NCBI RefSeq assembly: GCF_021404305.1
Contig: NZ_JABFTX010000002.1
Coordinates: 310,001 to 374,000 of the forward strand
Source: Billgrantia ethanolica
GTDB lineage: Bacteria; Pseudomonadota; Gammaproteobacteria; Pseudomonadales; Halomonadaceae
Reading direction: 5' to 3'
DNA length: 64,000 nt
The translations under genes and the position numbers were made by a program. The notes beneath the pieces are model-generated. The model was not told the DNA's origin. It was given only the letters and a program-made list of their open reading frames with translations, and searched no databases. Of the stretch, positions 26,350 through 34,847 are shown piece by piece; the first letter of the stretch is position 1, and each line of letters begins with the position of its first letter.

Positions 26350-26391
26350 GTTGTCTGCACATGTCAGCCTGATCGCGCAATGCGAATTTTT

Positions 26392-26413
26392 CCGAATCCT
26401 TCTTCGGTTTTTT
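26392..26413 (+). terminator. Intrinsic terminator
   Basis: CCGAA-N6-TTCGG followed by six T, 84 bases beyond the gate-domain stop. It separates that operon from the TctCAB genes. The stem is only 5 bp. The AT-richer 26414-26590 probably holds the tctC promoter. Confidence 0.55.
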
Positions 26414-26601
26414 GCGACTTTTAGGAAAAACATCTTTAGAGCGTTAAGGTTATTTGCGGGTTTTTCCGCGGAATCGACAATACAATCCTTGAAACGGACA
26501 AGTCCGATCGTCGCTTGTTGCATAGGGTTAAAGGGAGGACTGTCGCTCTGACTCATGAGCGGTGGTATTTCCATAAGCAACAATAACGATGGAGCTTCGA
26601 C

Positions 26602-27576
26602 ATGTCCTTCAAGATGACAAAAATGGCGGTCGCCGTCAGTGCGGCCATTCTCACGTTTTCAGCAGGAAATTCCCTGGCCGCGGAGCCCAGTCTGGGCGAC
26701 GATCCCATCCGTATCGTGATGCCCTATGGCGCCGGCGGCAGCACCGACATCACGGCTCGCATCATTGCGGCCAACGCCGCCGAGCACTGCGGCAGTCGGA
26801 TCGATGTGGTCAGCATGCCCGGGGCGGGAGGCATGGAAGGGCTGCAGTTCGTGGCCGATGCCAACCCCAACGGCCATACCATTCTCATGGCGGACTACTC
26901 CGCCACCATCACCCAGACACTCACCGAGGACACCCCCTGGGAGGTCGAGGACTGGGTGCCCATCGTGCACCTCACCGATTGGAAACCCACCGTCTACGCC
27001 AAGGCCGACCACGATATCCAGTCCATCGAGGATTGGATCGAGCTGGCCGAGGCCGAGCCCAATACCCTGGTATTCGGCCACGCGGATCCGCTCAGCCTGG
27101 TGCACCTGCCGCTGGTGCTGCTCGAGCAGGAAACCGGCATCCAGAACATACATCTACCGACCACCGGCGGCGGCGAGACCCGCACCATGATCCTGGGTGG
27201 CCATATCGACCTGGGGATGACGCTGCCGCCTTCCATCGTCTCCAACGTCAACGACGGTGAGGTCACCGCCATCGGGGTCTTTGCCGACGAGCGCTCGGAC
27301 GTGCTGCCGGACGTGCCTACCTTCAAGGAGGCCGGTTACGACGTGTCGTTCGAGGCGCCGCTGCTGGTCTACACCTTCTCGTCGGTACCGGAGTCGATTC
27401 AGCAACAGCTCTCCGAGTGCATCATGACTGGGCTCGAAAGCGATACCGCTCAGGCCATGGGACGTCAGGCCTCGGCAGGGCTGGAGAATGTCCAGGGACT
27501 CGAGAGCGCCCAGGCCGTCTATCGCGACACCACCGAACGCGTCAGGGAAGTGCTCGCCGCCATCGGCGAAGGCTGA
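26602..27576 (+). CDS. tctC: Tripartite tricarboxylate transporter substrate-binding protein
   Basis: A 324-residue periplasmic receptor of the TctC/Bug family, binding a di- or tricarboxylate for the TctAB permease. The signal peptide ends near SLA-AEP. The opening RIVMPYGAGGSTDITARIIA and GAGGMEGLQFVADANPNGHTIL follow the family's ligand-contact pattern. First gene of tctC-tctA-tctB. A GC-rich hairpin separates it from tctA, which fits higher expression of the receptor. The ligand cannot be read from sequence; the nearby malonyl-CoA synthetase gene makes malonate one candidate. Confidence 0.9.
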   Translation: MSFKMTKMAVAVSAAILTFSAGNSLAAEPSLGDDPIRIVMPYGAGGSTDITARIIAANAAEHCGSRIDVVSMPGAGGMEGLQFVADANPNGHTILMADYSATITQTLTEDTPWEVEDWVPIVHLTDWKPTVYAKADHDIQSIEDWIELAEAEPNTLVFGHADPLSLVHLPLVLLEQETGIQNIHLPTTGGGETRTMILGGHIDLGMTLPPSIVSNVNDGEVTAIGVFADERSDVLPDVPTFKEAGYDVSFEAPLLVYTFSSVPESIQQQLSECIMTGLESDTAQAMGRQASAGLENVQGLESAQAVYRDTTERVREVLAAIGEG

Positions 27577-27602
27577 ACCTCTCAGGTTGACGCTCCATGA
27601 GC

Positions 27603-27622
27603 GGGGCCGGCTCACCGGCCCC
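27603..27622 (+). promoter_or_regulatory. Intercistronic hairpin between tctC and tctA
   Basis: GGGGCCGG-CTCA-CCGGCCCC, an 8-bp perfect stem with a 4-base loop and no T-tract. It is likely an mRNA-stabilising or partial attenuation element after the receptor gene. Confidence 0.6.
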
Positions 27623-27664
27623 GTCGTGGCGTCGTGAACGTTCCAGCCTCGTGGGAGAGTGCGG

Positions 27665-29179
27665 ATGTTGGATATCGTCATCGAAGCCAGTGCGCTGGCC
27701 TTCCATCCCTATGTCATGATGTACGTTTTCCTCGGGGTTCTGCTTGGCATTACCCTGGGGGCAATACCCGGCTTGTCGGGGGACATGGCCATTGCCCTGC
27801 TGTTGCCCTTCGTGTTCTTTCTCGAACCCGCGCTGGCCATGGGCCTGCTGGTAGGCATCTACAAGGGCGGACTGTTCGGCGGTTCCATCTCTGCCATCTC
27901 CTTTGGCGTGCCGGGCACGCCCGGGGCCGCGGCGACCAGCATCGACGGCTACCAGGCCAAGCTCCAGGGCAAACCGAGCAAGGCCTTGCACACCGCCCTC
28001 TACTCCTCGGTCATCGGCGATACCACCAGCGATCTGGTGCTGATCTTCATCGCCGTACCGCTGGCGGCGGTGGCGTTGACCTTCGGGCCTATCGAGTTTT
28101 TTGCCCTCTATGCCTTCTCGCTGATTCTGATCGCTGCCTTGAGCCAGGGCATGGTGGCCAAGGGCCTGGCGGTGGCCGCCATTGGCGTGCTGCTGGCGAT
28201 GATCGGGCGTGATCCCATTACCGGGGCCTCTCGTCTCACCTTCGGCATGCCCGGTCTCTCCGGAGGGCTGAGTCTGATTCCGGTGCTGATCGGGATATTC
28301 GCGATTTCGGAGGTGGTGTTCCAGGGCGCCAAGCTGTGGCGGCGCAAGGTCGACAAGCTGATGGACGACGTGGCCGAGCAGGCCAGCCTGCTGCAGGGCT
28401 ACGACATCAGCAAGGACAAGCTGACCTGGGCCGAGTTCAAGTCGACCCTCAAGGCCACCTACATCGGGGCCGCGGTGGGTACCTTCATCGGCGCGCTGCC
28501 GGGGGCAGGGCAGTCGCTGGCGGCTTTCATGAGCTACGGCCTGGCCCAGCGTTTTTCACGCCGCTCCGAGGAGTTCGGCAAGGGCTCGCTGGAGGGCATC
28601 GCCAGCGCCGAGTCCGGCAACAGCGCGACCTGCGGCTCCACCTTCATCCCGCTGTTCGCCTTCGGCATTCCCGGCAGTGCCACCGCGGCACTGTTCGGTG
28701 CGGCGTTCATCCTGATGGGCATGACGCCGGGGCCGAGCCTGCTCACCGACCACACGGCAATCATCTATGCGCTGTTCTTCACGCTGATCTTCGCCAACCT
28801 GGTGAACCTGCTGCTGGGCAAGATCCTGCTGCCCTATTACTCCCGGATCGCCATGATCCAGCCCGGCTTCATGATCCCGGCGGTCTTCATTCTGGCGATC
28901 GTCGGTACCTATGCCGCGAACAATTCGGTGATGGACGTGTGGGTGCTGCTGTTCGCCGGCTTGCTCGGTGTGACGCTGCGGCTGATGGGCTTCCCGCTGG
29001 CGCCGCTGGTGCTTGGCTTCATCATCGGGCCCGGGGCCGAACGGGCGCTGCGTCAATCGATGATCATGGGCGGAGGCGACTGGTGGGTGCTGGTCAAGAG
29101 CCCCATCGCCATCGGCTTCTACATCGCCGCCTTTGCGCTGATCATGCTATTCACCTTCGCCCTGAGGGCCAGGAAATGA
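27665..29179 (+). CDS. tctA: Tripartite tricarboxylate transporter large permease
   Basis: A 504-residue inner-membrane permease of the TctA family, with about ten to twelve hydrophobic segments. Signatures are LGAIPGLSGDMAIALLLPFVF, GVPGTPGAAATSIDGY, and the repeat-like IGALPGAGQSLAAFMSYGLAQ followed by GSLEGIASAESGNSATCGSTFIPLFAFGIPGSATAALFG. The ATG at 27665 is favoured over a GTG at 27659 because GGAGAG sits 6 bases upstream. The stop overlaps tctB's ATG. Confidence 0.93.
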   Translation: MLDIVIEASALAFHPYVMMYVFLGVLLGITLGAIPGLSGDMAIALLLPFVFFLEPALAMGLLVGIYKGGLFGGSISAISFGVPGTPGAAATSIDGYQAKLQGKPSKALHTALYSSVIGDTTSDLVLIFIAVPLAAVALTFGPIEFFALYAFSLILIAALSQGMVAKGLAVAAIGVLLAMIGRDPITGASRLTFGMPGLSGGLSLIPVLIGIFAISEVVFQGAKLWRRKVDKLMDDVAEQASLLQGYDISKDKLTWAEFKSTLKATYIGAAVGTFIGALPGAGQSLAAFMSYGLAQRFSRRSEEFGKGSLEGIASAESGNSATCGSTFIPLFAFGIPGSATAALFGAAFILMGMTPGPSLLTDHTAIIYALFFTLIFANLVNLLLGKILLPYYSRIAMIQPGFMIPAVFILAIVGTYAANNSVMDVWVLLFAGLLGVTLRLMGFPLAPLVLGFIIGPGAERALRQSMIMGGGDWWVLVKSPIAIGFYIAAFALIMLFTFALRARK

Positions 29180-29199
29180 ACGAGGGCCGGGAAATGAAC
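29164..29199. repeat. 18-bp tandem duplication of the tctB start region
   Basis: GAGGGCCAGGAAATGAAC (29164-29181) is followed by a copy with one change (29182-29199). Each copy has a purine-rich ribosome-binding stretch and an in-frame ATG, so tctB has two equivalent starts six codons apart. Confidence 0.8.
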
Positions 29200-29682
29200 C
29201 GCACGATGGTGAAAGAGCTGCTTTCGGCAGCCCTGATGCTGACGTTGGGCATCGCTGGCTTGTTACATATCCAGTACGGTGCCTGGCGACCCGCACCGCT
29301 GGTGCCTTCCTACATCATGCCGCAGACGGCGTACTACTTCCTGCTCGCCGCCGGCGTCTGGGTGCTGGCCGCCCTGGGCTTGTTCGCCCTGAAGGGCCGG
29401 CTCAGCGCGCTGGAGCGGTCCGGCGCCGAGAGTCAGGATCTGGTCGGTGTCGGGGTCGCCGTGGCCTTGATGCTCGGTGGCGCCGTGGTCTACTTCTGGC
29501 TGGTGCTCAACGTGGGGCTGGTGGTTGCCACCGTGGCGTTCAATGGCGTGCTGGTGGCCATGCTGGCGCCCAACGCCACCTACAAGAGCCTGCTGATCGT
29601 CCCGCTGCTGGTGGGGGCGGCGGTATGGCTGCTGTTCGTCAGGATGATCGGCGTTACCCTACCGACGCCTCTGCTGTTCTGA
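29176..29682 (+). CDS. tctB: Tripartite tricarboxylate transporter small subunit
   Basis: A 168-residue small membrane subunit with four hydrophobic segments, the TctB partner of the large permease. The first ATG (29176) overlaps the tctA stop as ATGA; a second ATG at 29194 has the same upstream sequence because of an 18-bp duplication. Either could be used. A long GC-rich hairpin ends the operon. Confidence 0.85.
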   Translation: MNEGREMNRTMVKELLSAALMLTLGIAGLLHIQYGAWRPAPLVPSYIMPQTAYYFLLAAGVWVLAALGLFALKGRLSALERSGAESQDLVGVGVAVALMLGGAVVYFWLVLNVGLVVATVAFNGVLVAMLAPNATYKSLLIVPLLVGAAVWLLFVRMIGVTLPTPLLF

Positions 29683-29714
29683 TTGGCTGCTTGCAGCTTA
29701 CCAGGCAACCGAAC

Positions 29715-29746
29715 CGTGGCCGGCCGGTATCCACCGGCCGGCCACG
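29715..29746. terminator. Bidirectional hairpin between tctB and matB
   Basis: CGTGGCCGGCCGG and CCGGCCGGCCACG form a perfect 13-bp stem with a TATCCA loop, midway between the convergent tctB and malonyl-CoA synthetase genes. There is no T-tract, but position and stability suggest it ends both transcripts. Confidence 0.65.
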
Positions 29747-29759
29747 CCTGGTGCGGCTA

Positions 29760-31277
29760 TCAGCGGTAGGTGTCCTGATACTGCTTGCGCAGCTCGTTCT
29801 TCTGCACCTTGCCCATGGTGTTGCGCGGCAGGGTATCGACGAAGAACACCCGCTTGGGCTGTTTGTATTTCGCCAGTCGTCCTTCGAGATGGTCGAGCAC
29901 CTGGCGTTCCCCCAGCGTGACGCCCGGCTGCGGCACCACCACGGCGGTGACCCCCTCGCCGAAGTCCGGGTGGGGCAGGCCGATCACCGCCGATTCCACC
30001 ACGCCTTCCAGCTCGTCGATCACCTGCTCGACCTCCTTGGGATAGACGTTGTAGCCGCCCGAGATCACCAGGTCCTTGTCGCGGCCGACGATGTGCACAT
30101 AGCCCTGTTCGTCGGCCATGGCCAGGTCGCCGGTGATGAAGAATCCGTCCTCCAGCAGCTCCTCGCGGGTCTTCTCGGGCATGCGCCAGTAGCCGATGAA
30201 GACGTTGGGGCCGCGAATCTCGAGCATACCGATCTCGCCCTGGGGCACCGGCGCATGGGTCTCGCGGTCGGTGATGCGGTACTCCACCCCCGGCAGCGGC
30301 ATGCCCACGGTGCCGGCGCGGCGCTCTCCGTCGTAGGGGTTGGAGATGTTCATGTTGGTCTCGGTCATGCCGTAACGTTCGAGGATGGCGTGTCCCGTCT
30401 TGGCCTCGAAAGCCTGGTGGGTTTCGGCGGTGAGCGGTGCCGAGCCGGAGACGAACAGGCGCATGTTGGCGGTCGCTTCGGGGGTGAGGCGCTCATCGGC
30501 TACCAGCCGGGTGTAGAAGGTGGGCACGCCCATCATGACGCTGCCGTGGGGCAGCTCCTCGAAGATCACGTCAGCATCGAACTTGGGCAGGAACAGCATG
30601 CTCGAGCCCGCCATCAGGGTCACGTTGCAGCCGACGAACAGGCCATGGGTGTGGAAGATGGGCAGGGCATGGATCAGCCGGTCCGCGGCGGTGAAGCGCC
30701 AGGCTTCCACCAGGGTGGCGGCGTTGGAGCCGAGGTTGCGGTGGGTCAGCATGGCGCCCTTGGAGCGGCCGGTGGTGCCCGAGGTGTAGAGGATGGCGGC
30801 GAGGTCGTCGTGCTCGCGCGGCTCGATGCCGGTGTACGCTTCGGCCCGCTCGGCCAGCGTCAGCAGGCTGCCGTCGGCATCGGTACCGAGGGTCTCCACC
30901 GCGGGGCAGCCGGTCTCGCTGACCACCGTGCGCGCCTCGGTGAGGGCGGCGGGGCGGCAGACGAACAGCGCCGGTTCGGCGTCGTCGAGGAAGTAGCGGA
31001 TCTCATCGGCGGTATAGCCGGTGTTGAGCGGCAGATAAACGCCGCCCATGCGCAGGCAGGCGAGGTAGAGCAGGATCGCCTCTGGGCTCTTGTCGACCTG
31101 CACCGCAACGCGGTCGCCGGGGGCCACGCCCAGCGCTTTCAACGCACCGGCCAGGCGGGCGCTGGCGTCCAGAGCATCGCGGTAGGAGTAGCGCCGACCT
31201 TCACGGGTGGTGATGAAGTCGGCGTCGCTACGGTCGTGCATGCGGGCGGCGAAAGTTTCGAAGAGGTTGTGACTCAT
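29760..31277 (-). CDS. matB: Malonyl-CoA synthetase (acyl-CoA synthetase family)
   Basis: A 505-residue ANL-superfamily ligase, most like malonyl-CoA synthetase: malonate + CoA + ATP to malonyl-CoA. Motifs are ILYTSGTTGRSKGAMLTHRN (P-loop), YGMTETNMN, DLVISGGYNVYPKEVE and the C-terminal PRNTMGKVQKNELR with the catalytic Lys. The start at 31277 has AGGAGAG 8 bases upstream. Upstream on the same strand lies the decayed end of a malonyl-CoA decarboxylase gene, which supports the malonate assignment and shows the ancestral order matA-matB. Without that enzyme nearby, the product may feed fatty-acid synthesis instead. Confidence 0.88.
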   Translation of the reverse strand: MSHNLFETFAARMHDRSDADFITTREGRRYSYRDALDASARLAGALKALGVAPGDRVAVQVDKSPEAILLYLACLRMGGVYLPLNTGYTADEIRYFLDDAEPALFVCRPAALTEARTVVSETGCPAVETLGTDADGSLLTLAERAEAYTGIEPREHDDLAAILYTSGTTGRSKGAMLTHRNLGSNAATLVEAWRFTAADRLIHALPIFHTHGLFVGCNVTLMAGSSMLFLPKFDADVIFEELPHGSVMMGVPTFYTRLVADERLTPEATANMRLFVSGSAPLTAETHQAFEAKTGHAILERYGMTETNMNISNPYDGERRAGTVGMPLPGVEYRITDRETHAPVPQGEIGMLEIRGPNVFIGYWRMPEKTREELLEDGFFITGDLAMADEQGYVHIVGRDKDLVISGGYNVYPKEVEQVIDELEGVVESAVIGLPHPDFGEGVTAVVVPQPGVTLGERQVLDHLEGRLAKYKQPKRVFFVDTLPRNTMGKVQKNELRKQYQDTYR

Positions 31278-31302
31278 TTGGCAGGCTCTCCTTTGGCCAT
31301 CT

Positions 31303-31473
31303 TTATGGCACGGCGATTGAGATCGCGAACTGCATTGGAACATACACCGTGGCGTTGGCGGTGTAGTTTTCGTGGTTGCGCTCGATGTCGTCGAGTACGT
31401 AGAGGTAGTTGACCATGAGCCCGGCGGCCTGCTTCAAGCCCTTGGGCGAGATGTCGCCGAGCCAGTTGATGCG
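31303..31473 (-). pseudogene. matA: Remnant of malonyl-CoA decarboxylase C-terminus
   Basis: The 56 codons before the TAA at 31305-31303 read R-I-N-W-L-G-D-I-S-P-K-G-L-K-Q-A-A-G-L-M and then VNYLYVLDD, close to the C-terminal end of malonyl-CoA decarboxylase (RINW...GLM.NY.Y). An in-frame TAG immediately precedes the first Arg codon, and no ATG or upstream domain exists, so this is a truncated leftover. The last ten codons no longer look like the family. It ends 25 bases before matB, where matA normally lies. A 14-bp tandem repeat sits 10 bases beyond the break. Confidence 0.75.
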
Positions 31474-31482
31474 CTACCGGCT

Positions 31483-31510
31483 AGTCGCTTGTCACGAGTC
31501 GCTTGTGACC
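31483..31510. repeat. 14-bp tandem repeat at the matA breakpoint
   Basis: AGTCGCTTGTCACG (31483-31496) and AGTCGCTTGTGACC (31497-31510) are adjacent, just outside the point where matA homology stops; the deletion joint may have been repaired here. Confidence 0.65.
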
Positions 31511-31595
31511 AGCCCCTTGTAAGGGGGTGCAAAGGCGCTCGATTTTCGCCACCCTCACGCCTACAGTGAGCGGCAGGAAGACTGCTGGAGTTGCC

Positions 31596-33074
31596 ATGTT
31601 TCCCCCGTTCACTCTGCGTTATGCCCGCCTGCCGGAACGCTTCTACGCCCACTTCGAGCCGGTGCCCGTGCGTGAGCCGCACCTGGTGGCCTTCAATCGG
31701 CCGCTGGCTGAGGCGCTGGGCTTCGACCTTGCCGCCTTCGATGCCGAAGAGGCGGCGGTGTGGTTCTCCGGCAATGTGGTGCCCCACGGCGCCGAGCCGC
31801 TGGCCCAGGCCTATGCCGGGCATCAGTTCGGCGGCTTCGTGCCGCAGTTGGGCGATGGCCGTGCGGTGCTGCTGGGCGAGGTGACCGACCGCGACGGCCG
31901 ACTGCGCGACATCCAGCTCAAGGGGGCGGGGCGCACGCCGTTCTCCCGCGGCGGTGACGGCCGCTCACCCCTGGGGCCGGTGCTGCGCGAGTATCTGGTC
32001 AGCGAGGCGATGCACGCCATGGGCATCCCTTCTACCCGGGCGCTGGCCGCGGTGACCACCGGCGAGCGGGTCATGCGCGGTATTCCCGAGCCCGGGGCCA
32101 TTCTCACCCGGGTCGCCGCCAGCCATATCCGCGTCGGCACCTTCCAATACTTTGCCGCCCGCGGCGATATCGACGGTGTACGTGAGCTGGCCGGGCACGT
32201 CATCGAGCGTCACTATCCGGCGCTTGAGTCACGCCAGGACGGCGAGCGCTATCTGGGCCTGCTGGAAGCGGTACAGGCGCGCCAGGCGGCGCTGATCGCC
32301 AAGTGGATGGGCGTGGGCTTCATCCATGGCGTGATGAACACCGACAACACCTCGATTTCCGGCGAGACCATCGACTTCGGCCCCTGCGCCTTCATGGAGC
32401 AGTACGATCCGAAGATGGTGTTCAGCTCCATCGACGAAGGCGGGCGCTACGCCTACTCCAACCAGCCGTGGATTGCCCAGTGGAATCTGGCGCGGCTGGC
32501 CGAGACCCTGCTGCCGCTGATTGATGACGACAGCGACCGCGCGGTGGAGCGGGCCACCGAGCTGTTGCAGCGCTTCCCGGAGCAGTACGAGCAGGAGTGG
32601 CTTGCGGTCATGCGCGCCAAGCTCGGCCTGGCCAGCGAGAAGCCCGGCGACAAGGCGCTGGTCGAGACACTGTTGGCGGCCATGCACCGTGGCCGCGCCG
32701 ACTTCACCCTGACCTTCCGCCGGCTGGCGGATGTTGCCGAGAGCGCCGCGGCGGAAGCGTCGCTGGTCGAGCTGTTCGAACGCCCCGAGGAGATTGCCGG
32801 CTGGCTGGAGGAGTGGCGCGAGCGCCTTGCTCAGGAAGAGCCGGGCGAGAGCGAACGGGTGCAGCGCATGCGGTTGGCCAACCCGGCCTTCATCCCGCGC
32901 AACCACCGCGTGCAGCAGGCATTGACCGCGGCCATGGACGAAAACGACTACGGCCCCTTCGAGACCCTGCTCGATATCATCACCCACCCGTTCGACGACC
33001 AGCCCGGGCGCGAGGAGTACATGCGGCCGGCCGAGCCCACCGAGCGGGTGTTCCGCACCTTCTGCGGGACCTGA
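31596..33074 (+). CDS. selO: Protein adenylyltransferase SelO (YdiU)
   Basis: A 492-residue pseudokinase that AMPylates proteins on Ser, Thr or Tyr, linked to redox stress. Signatures are QLGDGRAVLLGE, QLKGAGRTPFSRGGDGRSPLG, REYLVSEAMHAMGIPSTRAL and GFIHGVMNTDNTSISGETIDFGPCAFM, the inverted-ATP-binding pseudoactive site. The C-terminus ends T-F-C-G-T, keeping the Cys at the place of the C-terminal redox motif. The start at 31596 (MFPPFTLRY) has GGAG upstream. It has its own gap on both sides and no functional link to the kyn genes downstream. Confidence 0.95.
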   Translation: MFPPFTLRYARLPERFYAHFEPVPVREPHLVAFNRPLAEALGFDLAAFDAEEAAVWFSGNVVPHGAEPLAQAYAGHQFGGFVPQLGDGRAVLLGEVTDRDGRLRDIQLKGAGRTPFSRGGDGRSPLGPVLREYLVSEAMHAMGIPSTRALAAVTTGERVMRGIPEPGAILTRVAASHIRVGTFQYFAARGDIDGVRELAGHVIERHYPALESRQDGERYLGLLEAVQARQAALIAKWMGVGFIHGVMNTDNTSISGETIDFGPCAFMEQYDPKMVFSSIDEGGRYAYSNQPWIAQWNLARLAETLLPLIDDDSDRAVERATELLQRFPEQYEQEWLAVMRAKLGLASEKPGDKALVETLLAAMHRGRADFTLTFRRLADVAESAAAEASLVELFERPEEIAGWLEEWRERLAQEEPGESERVQRMRLANPAFIPRNHRVQQALTAAMDENDYGPFETLLDIITHPFDDQPGREEYMRPAEPTERVFRTFCGT

Positions 33075-33125
33075 GGCGGTGCCTTACTCGCACTCTCGGC
33101 GACCTGTAATGACGGCCTGCAGCGT

Positions 33126-33173
33126 ATGCGCCAGGGCCCCTGCCGCCGAGCCCTCGGCTTCGCCCTGGCGCAT
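33126..33173 (+). terminator. Large two-stage hairpin between selO and kynA
   Basis: ATGCGCCAGGGC pairs perfectly with GCCCTGGCGCAT (12 bp), enclosing a second small hairpin, CCGAG/CTCGG. No T-run follows. It may terminate selO or act in the kynA leader; kynA begins 92 bases further on. Confidence 0.5.
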
Positions 33174-33264
33174 GACCCGATACCAGTTCAGGGAGCCCCT
33201 GTTTGGTCAGTGGCTGTGGTTGTAACTTCGTAAACTGACGGAAAGACGAAGAGGGAGGGCGACC

Positions 33265-34137
33265 ATGGCCAAGCGGAAGGAAGGGCGCGCACGCAGCGCC
33301 AGCGTGGACCTCTCGCAGGAGGGGGTGCACTGGGACCAGCCGATGAGCTATGGCGACTACCTGCAGCTGGCGCCGCTGCTGTCGGCCCAGCGACCGGGTA
33401 CCGCGGAGCATGACGAGATGCTGTTCATCGTCATCCATCAGGTCTCGGAGCTGTGGCTCAAGCAGTGCCTGCACGAGGCCCACGCCGCCGCGGCGCACAT
33501 CGCAGCGGACAAATTGCGCCCGGCGTTCAAGATGCTCACCCGGGTGGCGCGAATCCAGGCGCAGATGATCAATGCCTGGGAGGTGCTGGTGACCATGACT
33601 CCCGCCGACTACGCGCGCTTTCGTGACAGCCTCGGCCAGAGTTCGGGCTTCCAGTCGTTCCAGTATCGCGAGCTGGAGTTCCTGCTCGGCAACAAGAATG
33701 CGGCGATGATCGAGGTTCACCGTCGCCATCCCGAGCGCTACCGGCGCCTCAGCGAGGTGCTCCACGCCCCGAGCCTGTACGACATCAGCCTGCAGCTGCT
33801 GGCGCGGCGCGGCTTCGCACTGCCCGATTCGGTCGTCGCGCGGGACTGGTCCGAGCCCTATCGGCCCTGCGACGAGGTGGAGCAGGCCTGGGCGGACATC
33901 TACCGCGATACCGGCCGCTACTGGGAGCTCTACGAGCTGGCCGAAAAGCTCGTCGATACCGAGTACCACTTCCACCAGTGGCGCTTCAGCCACCTCAAGA
34001 CGGTGGAGCGCATCATCGGACAGAAGCCCGGCACCGGTGGCACCGGCGGGGCTTCGTATCTCGCCAAGGCGCTGGATCTGCAGTTCTTCCCCGAGCTGTG
34101 GTCGGTGCGTACCACGCTGGAGGAGGGCGCCTCATGA
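33265..34137 (+). CDS. kynA: Tryptophan 2,3-dioxygenase
   Basis: A 290-residue haem dioxygenase opening the tryptophan indole ring to N-formylkynurenine, the first step of the kynurenine pathway. MSYGDYLQLAPLLSAQRP, EMLFIVIHQVSELWLKQ, SGFQSFQYRELEFLLGNKN and the C-terminal GTGGTGGASYLAKALD loop, which closes on the substrate, are all present. GAGGGAGG lies upstream of the ATG. The stop overlaps kynB by ATGA. About 20 extra charged residues precede the core. Confidence 0.96.
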   Translation: MAKRKEGRARSASVDLSQEGVHWDQPMSYGDYLQLAPLLSAQRPGTAEHDEMLFIVIHQVSELWLKQCLHEAHAAAAHIAADKLRPAFKMLTRVARIQAQMINAWEVLVTMTPADYARFRDSLGQSSGFQSFQYRELEFLLGNKNAAMIEVHRRHPERYRRLSEVLHAPSLYDISLQLLARRGFALPDSVVARDWSEPYRPCDEVEQAWADIYRDTGRYWELYELAEKLVDTEYHFHQWRFSHLKTVERIIGQKPGTGGTGGASYLAKALDLQFFPELWSVRTTLEEGAS

Positions 34138-34766
34138 GCCGGCTCCATGACATTTCCCAGCCGCTGCGCGCCGACATGCCGGTGTGGCCCGGCGATACCC
34201 CGTTTGCCCATGAGCCGACCTGGGTGCTCGACGGGCAGTGCCCGGTCAACGTCTCGCGCCTCACGCTCTCCACCCACACCGGCACCCATGCCGATGCGCC
34301 GAGCCACTACGCGGCCGATGGCCAAGCCATCGACGAGGTGGAACTCACCCCCTATTTGGGCCCCTGCGTGGTGCTGGACATGCGCCATGCCGGGCCGAGG
34401 GTCGAGCCCGAACATCTGTTGCCCGTGCTGCCGTCGCACGTCGAGCGGGTGCTGCTGCGCACCTGGGAGCACTTTCCCCATGAGCGCTGGCGCAGCGACT
34501 TCACCACCATCGCGCCGGAGAGCATCGACCTGCTGGCCGAGCGCGGCGCGCGGCTGATCGGCGTGGACACTCCTTCGCTCGATCCCGAGGTGGATAGCCG
34601 TCTGCTGGCACACCATCGGGTGCGGCATCACGGCATGGCGATTCTCGAAGGGCTGGTGCTGGACGCGGTGCCGCCGGGCCACTACGAGCTGATTGCCCTG
34701 CCGCTGAAGCTGGCTGGGGCCGACGCCTCGCCGGTGCGGGCCCTGCTTCGCGAGTTGGCTGGATAG
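34134..34766 (+). CDS. kynB: Kynurenine formamidase
   Basis: A 210-residue metal-dependent hydrolase of the cyclase family, converting N-formylkynurenine to kynurenine and formate. The zinc signature H-T-G-T-H-A-D-A-P-S-H is at about residues 47-57, and HHGMAILEGL is the C-terminal substrate loop. It overlaps kynA by ATGA. The last codons and the stop form the first unit of a 21-bp tandem repeat, so the stop has been copied twice downstream. Confidence 0.95.
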   Translation: MSRLHDISQPLRADMPVWPGDTPFAHEPTWVLDGQCPVNVSRLTLSTHTGTHADAPSHYAADGQAIDEVELTPYLGPCVVLDMRHAGPRVEPEHLLPVLPSHVERVLLRTWEHFPHERWRSDFTTIAPESIDLLAERGARLIGVDTPSLDPEVDSRLLAHHRVRHHGMAILEGLVLDAVPPGHYELIALPLKLAGADASPVRALLRELAG

Positions 34767-34808
34767 CTGCGCGAACTGGCCCGCTGACGGCGCGAGCTGA
34801 CCCGATCC
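34746..34808. repeat. 21-bp tandem repeat across the kynB stop
   Basis: Three 21-base units (34746-34766, 34767-34787 and 34788-34808) code, in the kynB frame, for L-R-E-L-A-G-stop, L-R-E-L-A-R-stop and R-R-E-L-T-R-S. Units two and three lie beyond the stop and are drifting. They occupy much of the 81-base gap before kynU. Confidence 0.8.
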
Positions 34809-34847
34809 CGACTCATCCCTACCACCATCTCCTTGCCGGAGCCGAGC

